Positions 58,826 to 64,000 of a DNA stretch of 64,000 nucleotides are shown in pieces. The notes under the pieces are model-generated. The model ran no database searches and was not told the origin of the DNA. It worked only from the letters and a program-made list of their open reading frames with translations. Position 1 is the stretch's first letter. Each line of letters starts with the position of its first letter. Source of the DNA: Streptomyces spiramyceticus (lineage in GTDB: Bacteria; Actinomycetota; Actinomycetes; Streptomycetales; Streptomycetaceae). A program made the translations under genes and the position numbers. Where the stretch lies: assembly GCF_028807635.1 (NCBI RefSeq), contig NZ_JARBAX010000001.1:2992501-3056500 (forward strand), in the 5' to 3' direction.

Positions 58826-60064
58826 ATGAAGGGCTTCTGGGGGAAGCGGAGCCAGGCCGCGAAGCTTGACCTGTACATGCGGGTGACGCTGTATCTGCTG
58901 CCGTGGCTCATGTCGATCGGCGTTCTCACGCCCCTCTCCCAGGGACTGAGCCGCGATCCCGGCGCCGTCGCGCTCGGGCGCGGGCTGCTGGCCCTTTCCG
59001 TGGCGCAGTGCGTGGTGGCGATGCACTGCCTCCGCCGAGGGCTGGCGCATTACGTCGACGGGGCCCCGGCGCCGTGGCGTTCGGCGTCCGTCGCGCTGGC
59101 GCTGGGCGGGCTTTCGGCAGGCCTGATCGTCACCCTTCAGGCCACCGGCGGGATCAAGGACGGGTCTGTGACGGTGCAGATGCTGCCGTACGCCCTGCTG
59201 ACCACCGCCATGTCGACGTTCATGCTGTCGACGCTCCGTTGTCTGCTGATCGGGAGCTTGGTGGCCGCGGCGCTGGTGGCCGGGGCACTGGCCGCCACGG
59301 GGGCAGGTACCGGACTGGCCGTGGGCGGGGTGGCGGTCGTGCTGTTCGTGGCGCTCTTCGCGCTGCTGACCACACGGTCGTCGGCCTGGTTCATGGCGGT
59401 GATCTGGGAGCTGGACCAGGCCCGCGACGTGGCCGCCAGGCTCGCGGTCGCCGAGGAACGGCTGCGCTTCGGGCGCGACCTGCACGACGTCATGGGCCGC
59501 AATCTGGCCGTGATCGCGCTCAAGAGCGAGCTGGCGGTGCAACTGGCGCGGCGTGGCAGGCCGGAGGCCGCGGAGCAGATGGCCGAGGTGCAGCACATCG
59601 CTCAGGAGTCGCAGCGCGAGGTGCGGGAGGTCGTACGTGGCTACCGCGACGCGGATCTGCCGGCGGAACTGGAAGGGGCGCGGGGGGTGTTGAGCGCGGC
59701 GGGCATCGACTGCCTGATCGACAGGGGCCCGGACGAGGAACTCCCGGCCGGCGTGCAGTCGGCGCTCGGCTGGGTCGTACGGGAAGCGACGACCAATGTG
59801 CTGCGGCACGGGGACGCGCGGCGGTGCACGGTGCGGCTGACGACGGGCGGTGGGCTGGCGGTACTCGTGGTGGAGAACGACGGCGCGGCCGAGGTCTCCG
59901 CCGCCTCCGCCCCCGGCTCCGGCCTCGCCGGCCTCCGGGAACGCCTCACCGCGGTCGGCGGAACGCTGCGGGCGGGCCCGGCGGCACCCGACGTCTTCCG
60001 GCTGACGGCGGAGGTGCCGGTGGCTGAGGCCCCGGTGGCGAAGGCGCTGGGGGTGGGGCTGTGA
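58826..60064 (+). CDS. Sensor histidine kinase, NarL-type partner (HisKA_3)
   Basis: A 412-residue kinase. About six membrane helices fill residues 20-185 with no large extracytoplasmic domain, so it probably senses within the membrane. The HisKA_3 phosphoacceptor region is LRFGRDLHDVMGRNLAVIAL (His about residue 222). The HATPase domain shows REATTNVLRHGDA and ends GSGLAGLRERLTAVGG. This is the DesK/LiaS-type layout, often linked to membrane state or ABC exporters. Its stop overlaps the regulator start (GTGA). The C-terminal 20 residues are an Ala/Val/Pro tail (AEAPVAKALGVGL). Confidence 0.91.
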   Translation: MKGFWGKRSQAAKLDLYMRVTLYLLPWLMSIGVLTPLSQGLSRDPGAVALGRGLLALSVAQCVVAMHCLRRGLAHYVDGAPAPWRSASVALALGGLSAGLIVTLQATGGIKDGSVTVQMLPYALLTTAMSTFMLSTLRCLLIGSLVAAALVAGALAATGAGTGLAVGGVAVVLFVALFALLTTRSSAWFMAVIWELDQARDVAARLAVAEERLRFGRDLHDVMGRNLAVIALKSELAVQLARRGRPEAAEQMAEVQHIAQESQREVREVVRGYRDADLPAELEGARGVLSAAGIDCLIDRGPDEELPAGVQSALGWVVREATTNVLRHGDARRCTVRLTTGGGLAVLVVENDGAAEVSAASAPGSGLAGLRERLTAVGGTLRAGPAAPDVFRLTAEVPVAEAPVAKALGVGL

Positions 60065-60678
60065 GTGAGGGACCTCTGCGGGTGTTGTTGGCCGATGACG
60101 AGCACTTGATCCGGGGTGCGCTCGCCGCGCTGCTCGCCCTTGAGGACGATCTTGTCGTCGTCGCGCAGGCCGCTTCCGGACCCGAGGCGCTGGCCATGGC
60201 CCGGGCGCACCGGCCGGACGTCGCCGTGCTCGATCTGCAGATGCCGGGCGCCGACGGTGTGAGTGTCGCCACAGCTTTGCGGGCCGAGCTGCCCGGCTGC
60301 AGGTGCATGATCGTGACCAGCCACGGGCGCCCCGGGCACCTGAAGCGGGCGCTGGCGGCGGGCGTGCGGGCGTTCGTGCCGAAGACCGTCAGCGCGCAGC
60401 GGCTGGCCGAGATCATCCGGAGCGTACGGGACGGAAACCGTTACGTGGACCCGGAGTTGGCGGCGGATGCCATCGCCGCCGGGGACTCGCCGCTGACCGC
60501 GCGCGAGGCCGAGGTGCTGGAACTGGCGGCCGACGGGGCGCCCATCGCGGAGATCGCCGAGCGGGCCGCGCTGTCGGCGGGGACGGTGCGTAATTACCTG
60601 TCGTCGGCAGCCTCGAAGCTCGGTGCGGAAAACCGGCATACCGCAGTGCGTCTCGCACGCGAGCGAGGTTGGGTATAG
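60061..60678 (+). CDS. NarL/FixJ-family response regulator
   Basis: A 205-residue regulator with a receiver domain (VLLADDEHLIRGALAALL; acceptor Asp in AVLDLQMPGADG, about residue 58; Lys in RAFVPKTVSAQ) and a LuxR-type helix-turn-helix (LTAREAEVLELAADGAPIAE, then TVRNYLSSAASKLGA). The GTG at 60061 overlaps the kinase stop. It should regulate the ABC exporter genes just upstream. The tRNA-Gly that follows begins 22 bases after the stop. Confidence 0.93.
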   Translation: MSEGPLRVLLADDEHLIRGALAALLALEDDLVVVAQAASGPEALAMARAHRPDVAVLDLQMPGADGVSVATALRAELPGCRCMIVTSHGRPGHLKRALAAGVRAFVPKTVSAQRLAEIIRSVRDGNRYVDPELAADAIAAGDSPLTAREAEVLELAADGAPIAEIAERAALSAGTVRNYLSSAASKLGAENRHTAVRLARERGWV

Positions 60679-60700
60679 TTGGCCTCGCGCCACGGCGCAT

Positions 60701-60773
60701 GCGGACGTAGCTCAGTTGGTAGAGCGCAACCTTGCCAAGGTTGAGGTCGCCAGTTCGAACCTGGTCGTCCGCT
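60701..60773 (+). tRNA. tRNA-Gly (GCC), copy 2
   Basis: It starts GCGGACGTAGCTCAGTTGGT. The anticodon arm AACCTTGCCAAGGTT gives GCC. It differs from copy 1 mainly by paired changes in the anticodon stem and T stem, so both are functional isodecoders. GGGTATAGTT upstream is a candidate -10. Confidence 0.95.
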
Positions 60774-60788
60774 CGGTGAAGTAAGTAA

Positions 60789-60820
60789 GAAGGCCCCGGT
60801 CATTGCGACCGGGGCCTTCT
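60789..60820 (+). terminator. Terminator of tRNA-Gly copy 2
   Basis: AAGGCCCCGGTC-ATTGC-GACCGGGGCCTT, identical in stem and loop to the terminator at 56869, followed by CTGCG. It may also end purC on the opposite strand. Confidence 0.88.
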
Positions 60821-60865
60821 GCGTTGCTACGACCGGTGCTGCATGACCGGTGGTGTTACGAGCTA

Positions 60866-61765
60866 CTACGACCAGTGCGCGCCGGTGAGCAGCTCGTACG
60901 CCTCCAGGTACTTCGCCCGGGTCGCGTCGACGATCTCCTGCGGAAGCGCCGGCGGCGGCGGCTCGCTCTTCCTGTTCCAGCCGGAGGCCGGAGAGGTCAG
61001 CCAGTCGCGCACGTACTGCTTGTCGTACGACGGCTGCGCGTGGCCGGGCTCCCAGGTGGCGGCGGGCCAGAAGCGGGAGGAGTCCGGGGTCAGGACCTCG
61101 TCGGCGATGATCAGGTGCTCGCCCTCGAAGCCGAACTCGAACTTCGTGTCGGCGAGGATGATGCCGCGGTCGCGGGCGATCTCGCGGGCCCGGCTGTACA
61201 CGGCGAGGGTCGTCTGGCGCAGCTGGGCGGCGGTCTCCGCGCCGATCTGGCGGGCCACTTCCTCGTACGAGACATTCTCGTCGTGGTCGCCCACGGCCGC
61301 CTTGGTGGCGGGCGTGAAGATGGGAGCCGGGAGCTCCGAGCCGTCCGTGAGGCCCTCGGGGAGAGCCAGCCCGCAGACGGTGCGGGATTCCTGGTACTCG
61401 GCGAGGCCGGAGCCGGTCAGGTAGCCGCGGGCGACGCACTCGACCGGGACCATGCGCAGGGACTTGCAGATGAGGGTGCGGCCGGCCCAGTCGGCGGGGG
61501 CGCCGGGCGGGAGCTCGGCGGAGATGACGTGGTTCGGGACGAGGTCCGCGAGCTGGTCGAACCACCAGAGCGAGAGCTGGGTGAGCACCCTGCCCTTGTC
61601 GGGGATCTCGGTGGGCAGCACCCAGTCGTACGCGGAAATGCGGTCGCTGGCGACCATCACGAGGTCGCCGGCCTCGTTCTGGTAGAGATCACGCACCTTG
61701 CCCGTGTGGAGGTGGGTGAGGCCCGGAACCTGAAGCGGCTCGGGCTTTTCTACGAATCCGGACAC
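60866..61765 (-). CDS. purC: Phosphoribosylaminoimidazole-succinocarboxamide synthase
   Basis: SAICAR synthetase: joins CAIR and aspartate with ATP. 299 residues, the longer actinobacterial or yeast-like form. LHTGKVRDLYQNEAGDLVMV (about 20-40) is the ATP-binding start. DRISAYDWVLPTEIPDKGRV follows, then VECVARGYLTGSG and LADTKFEFGFE. The C-terminal YDKQYVRDWLTSPASGW is family-specific. The GTG at 61765 has GGAGGAACC upstream. It lies downstream of the next minus-strand gene, 108 bases away, and is separated from purSQL by the exporter/two-component block. Confidence 0.94.
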   Translation of the reverse strand: MSGFVEKPEPLQVPGLTHLHTGKVRDLYQNEAGDLVMVASDRISAYDWVLPTEIPDKGRVLTQLSLWWFDQLADLVPNHVISAELPPGAPADWAGRTLICKSLRMVPVECVARGYLTGSGLAEYQESRTVCGLALPEGLTDGSELPAPIFTPATKAAVGDHDENVSYEEVARQIGAETAAQLRQTTLAVYSRAREIARDRGIILADTKFEFGFEGEHLIIADEVLTPDSSRFWPAATWEPGHAQPSYDKQYVRDWLTSPASGWNRKSEPPPPALPQEIVDATRAKYLEAYELLTGAHWS

Positions 61766-61873
61766 GGTTCCTCCGCGTAGGTTGATCCAGGAGCGCTACC
61801 GATTCTCCCGTATGCGGGCCGGAACCGTCGTGGCGGGTCGGTTTCGGACAGTTCTGCCGGTGCGGCTCGTGTG

Positions 61874-63391
61874 TCAGTCCCTTTTGCAGATGCGGTCGAG
61901 AAGGTTCGCCGTGGCGCGCTGGATACGGGGATCCACATGGCCCGGGCGGTCCAGGGCCGGAGACCAGGCGAACGTCCCCGAGGCGAAAACCAGGGCGCCG
62001 CTGGGCGCCCGATAGAGGGACGTTTCCTGGTGGCGGCGGGCGCCGTCGCCGTCCCGGTACGGGGAGTGGGCGAGCAGGATGCGGTCCTGGTGCTCCGGGA
62101 GGGTGGTGCGCGGGAAGTACCGGTCGGCCTCGCCCGCGACCAGGCCTTCGATCTCGTCGTTCTCGTGGGCGCCGGTGGCCTCCCAGAGCCAGTGATCGGC
62201 GTTGCGCACGACCATGGGGCTCGGCTCCGGGACCCGGCCTGCGTACTGGATGCCCATCAGCTCCTGCTCGGGGCGGTCCATCTCCCGCCAGAGGGAGGGC
62301 CTGCCCGGCCCTCGGCGCTTGCGGCACGTGAGGAGGCGGTCGGCGGTGCCGGAGGGGGACGGGGCGAGCTCGACCTGCCAGTACATGGTGTTGGCGGAGA
62401 GGAAGACGAGGGACGTGCCGGTCTCGCGGGCCAGCTCGACGGTGCGGCGCATGGGGACCGACCAGTACTCGTCGTGGCCGGGGAAGACCAGGCCCCGGTA
62501 GCGGGTGGGGTCGATGCGGCCGGCGTGCAGGTCGCGGGCGTCGGCGTAGGCGAGGTCGTAGCCGTAGCGCTCGGCCCAGCGGATGAAGTCGTAGGCGTGG
62601 CCGACGTGGAGGGGGAGGCCCGCGCCGGCGTACGGGCGGTCGAAGGAGACCGTGGTCGCCGCGTCCTCCTCGCCAAGGAGGCGGCCCATGCTGTCCCACG
62701 CGTGGTAGAGGCTGGCGCCGGTGCGGCCGTCCTCCGGGTAGAGGTTGTACGCCTGCCAGGTGATGTCGGGCAGGAGTAGCAGCAGGTCGGCGGGGTGGCT
62801 GTCGCGGACCGTGAAGGGGATGTGGGAGCGGTAGCCGTCGGCGGTGGTGAGCACGGCGACGTACGCCCCGATGTTCCAGAACTCCGGGATCTGGAGGCGC
62901 CACGACATCCACCAGTGGTGGCAGGACACGGTGCGGTCGGCGGTGAGCGGGGCGGGCTGGACGATGCCGGACAGGCGGGGGCTGGTGGTGATTTTTGCCG
63001 CGCCGTCGCCGCCGTAGTGGCCGATCCGGTAGATGTCGACGGAGAACTGCTGGGGCGGGTCCACCGTGATGTGGAAGTCGATCGCCTCGCCGGGGGCGGC
63101 CGCGCCGGGGGACGCGAAGCCCTTGATCTGCTGGCGTACGTCGTCGGCCGTGCGGGGGCCGCCGGTGGGGGCGGTGCGGAGCTGCGGGAGCCGGGCTCCG
63201 GTGACGGGGTCGCGGTGCTCCGCGCCCTTCGCGTGCTCGACGTGTTCGGCGTACCAGGGGATGACCTGCCCGCTGTCGCCGAAGTAGTGCTCGCCGCCGC
63301 GCAGCCAGGGCAGTGGGCCCTGGCCGAAGGGATCCGACACGGCGTGCGCGAGGGCGCCCGATTCCCAGCGCCGGATGTACTCAGCCCCCAT
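61874..63391 (-). CDS. N,N-dimethylformamidase beta-subunit-like protein
   Basis: A 505-residue protein. After an N-terminal region it has a beta-sandwich (DFHITVDPPQQFSVDIYRIG, about 105-125, then IPFTVRDSHPADLL). The large C-terminal domain resembles the LigA-like or glutaminase-like fold of dimethylformamidase large subunits (PDITWQAYNLYPEDGRTGAS; VFPGHDEYWSVPMRRTVELA; SLVFLSANTMYWQVEL). No small subunit gene was seen next to it, so real amide hydrolysis is unproven. The ATG at 63391 gives MGAEYIRRWE, with GGGAGGGAAG upstream. It is conserved at this place beside the pur genes in Streptomyces, as I recall. Confidence 0.8.
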   Translation of the reverse strand: MGAEYIRRWESGALAHAVSDPFGQGPLPWLRGGEHYFGDSGQVIPWYAEHVEHAKGAEHRDPVTGARLPQLRTAPTGGPRTADDVRQQIKGFASPGAAAPGEAIDFHITVDPPQQFSVDIYRIGHYGGDGAAKITTSPRLSGIVQPAPLTADRTVSCHHWWMSWRLQIPEFWNIGAYVAVLTTADGYRSHIPFTVRDSHPADLLLLLPDITWQAYNLYPEDGRTGASLYHAWDSMGRLLGEEDAATTVSFDRPYAGAGLPLHVGHAYDFIRWAERYGYDLAYADARDLHAGRIDPTRYRGLVFPGHDEYWSVPMRRTVELARETGTSLVFLSANTMYWQVELAPSPSGTADRLLTCRKRRGPGRPSLWREMDRPEQELMGIQYAGRVPEPSPMVVRNADHWLWEATGAHENDEIEGLVAGEADRYFPRTTLPEHQDRILLAHSPYRDGDGARRHQETSLYRAPSGALVFASGTFAWSPALDRPGHVDPRIQRATANLLDRICKRD

Positions 63392-63616
63392 GCCGCTTCC
63401 CTCCCTTTGGCCCCCGAGACAACTGTGGTGCTTCACTTGTCAGCTACCGACCCCCAGCACATCACATAACGCACTCACTCCGTCACCGTTCGTCGCGAAT
63501 TGACGTGAACGGAAGGTCATCCTCCGCTCCGCGAGGTCGACAGGCGGGGCTGCGGTGGCCCTGCGCCACCTCACGGACCACAGAGGCTGGTGGGGTTCGG
63601 CCCGGACTCGGGCGGC
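63392..63616. other. Intergenic region, right end
   Basis: A 225-bp region with no supported gene. ACATCACATAACGCACTCACT near 63459-63480 is the most A/T-rich part and may be the promoter of the dimethylformamidase-like gene on the minus strand. Confidence 0.3.
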
Positions 63617-64000
63617 TCAGACGAGGCGGACCGGCTTCTCCGGGCGTACGCCGACGGAAGCGAGCCAGGAGCGGAGCGGCTCCGCGTCGCCGTCCTCGAC
63701 GAGGCTCAGGACGCGGCCGCCGAGGTCGGCACGGCGTTCACCGTCGATCAGGAGGGCGGGACCGTCGAGCCAGTCCAGACCGGGCGCCGCTCCGGCGGTG
63801 TCGACGGCGGCGCAGCAGACCATGGCGGTGACGTGATCGGCGAGCAGCTCGCGGCCGGTGCGGGGCGGCTGGAGCGGGAAGAGCGGGAGGGGCCCGGTGT
63901 CCCAAAGATCGTCGTCCCCGAGCCCGTGCGGTGCGGGCGGCGGGGCAGCGGCCTCTTCCCGCGCCACCTCGGCACTGATCCCGGCAGCAAGCGCGTCGCC
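63617..64000 (-). CDS. Hypothetical protein (partial, cut by right edge)
   Basis: The frame is open to base 64000, so the N-terminus lies outside; about 127 C-terminal residues are visible. They run from GDALAAGISAEVAREEAAA through LWDTGPLPLFPLQPPRTGRE, then AMVCCAAVDTAGAAPGLDWL, to WLASVGVRPEKPVRLV. A Cys pair (VCCA) is present, but no known motif is. The codon bias is normal for the genome. In S. coelicolor a hypothetical gene stands between the dimethylformamidase-like gene and purD, which would fit. Function unknown. Confidence 0.6.
   Translation of the reverse strand, partial: GDALAAGISAEVAREEAAAPPPAPHGLGDDDLWDTGPLPLFPLQPPRTGRELLADHVTAMVCCAAVDTAGAAPGLDWLDGPALLIDGERRADLGGRVLSLVEDGDAEPLRSWLASVGVRPEKPVRLV

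Overview
The window is high-GC actinobacterial chromosome and is almost certainly from a Streptomyces. The evidence is third-position G/C codon bias, frequent GTG starts, recognisable BldC, AtrA, ORF1590/NsdA-type and Lsr2-like (LsrL) proteins, a c-di-AMP riboswitch upstream of a cell-wall hydrolase, and a gene order that I recall, read right to left, as roughly SCO4069 to SCO4122 of Streptomyces coelicolor. It looks like core chromosome, not a phage or an island. No transposase, integrase, CRISPR array or complete biosynthetic cluster was seen.

Layout. 1-8.6 kb: MarR regulator (cut by the left edge), MFS exporter, PAS-PP2C-ATPase protein, type II NADH dehydrogenase, AtrA-type TetR regulator, and a membrane-anchored ECF sigma factor with an NPCBM sugar-binding domain. 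8.8-18.2 kb: asparagine-synthase-like protein with an altered PP-loop, an ORF1590/NsdA-type developmental regulator carrying one TTA codon, L-2-hydroxyglutarate oxidase, TrmB, PrsW-type protease and a riboswitch-controlled M23 peptidase. 18.6-26.5 kb: a broken DUF2332 gene, a PP2C phosphatase with an abnormal tail, a TipA-like regulator, tRNA-fMet, a two-component system with a lipoprotein, DUF5988 and SRPBCC proteins, and tRNA-Lys. 26.5-36.6 kb: secreted FG-GAP protein, DEAD-box helicase with an RGG-rich tail, a tightly overlapped metallopeptidase-FluC-FluC operon, a metallophosphoesterase, and a tRNA Glu-Asp-Phe cluster followed by a damaged copy. 36.6-47.5 kb: CcdA/DsbA, HrpA, a second tRNA-Asp, BldC, valine dehydrogenase, DUF3073. 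47.5-64 kb: purine genes purM, purF, purL, purQ, purS and purC, interrupted by META lipoprotein, maleylpyruvate-isomerase-like, SnoaL-like and LsrL genes, and an ABC exporter/two-component module between two tRNA-Gly(GCC) genes.

How the genes fit together. The purine genes supply most steps from PRPP to SAICAR (PurF, PurLQS, PurM, PurC). Several developmental regulators (AtrA, BldC, ORF1590-type, LsrL) sit among housekeeping genes. Two complete two-component systems lie next to their probable targets: the OmpR-type one has matching direct repeats before itself and before the adjacent lipoprotein gene, and the NarL-type one is translationally coupled and directly follows an ABC-2 exporter.

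The most unusual signal is a short GC-rich palindromic element of about 30 bp found four times: once in frame in purQ, and three times inside damaged tRNA-Asp or tRNA-Phe copies. In the three tRNA copies, comparison with the intact neighbours shows about 6 bases replaced by 30-32 bases. The purQ case fits the same rule if PurQ normally has two residues there. Two larger intergenic inverted-repeat elements (14.55 and 38.35 kb) carry a related core, so this may be one dispersed repeat superfamily that can also enter genes.
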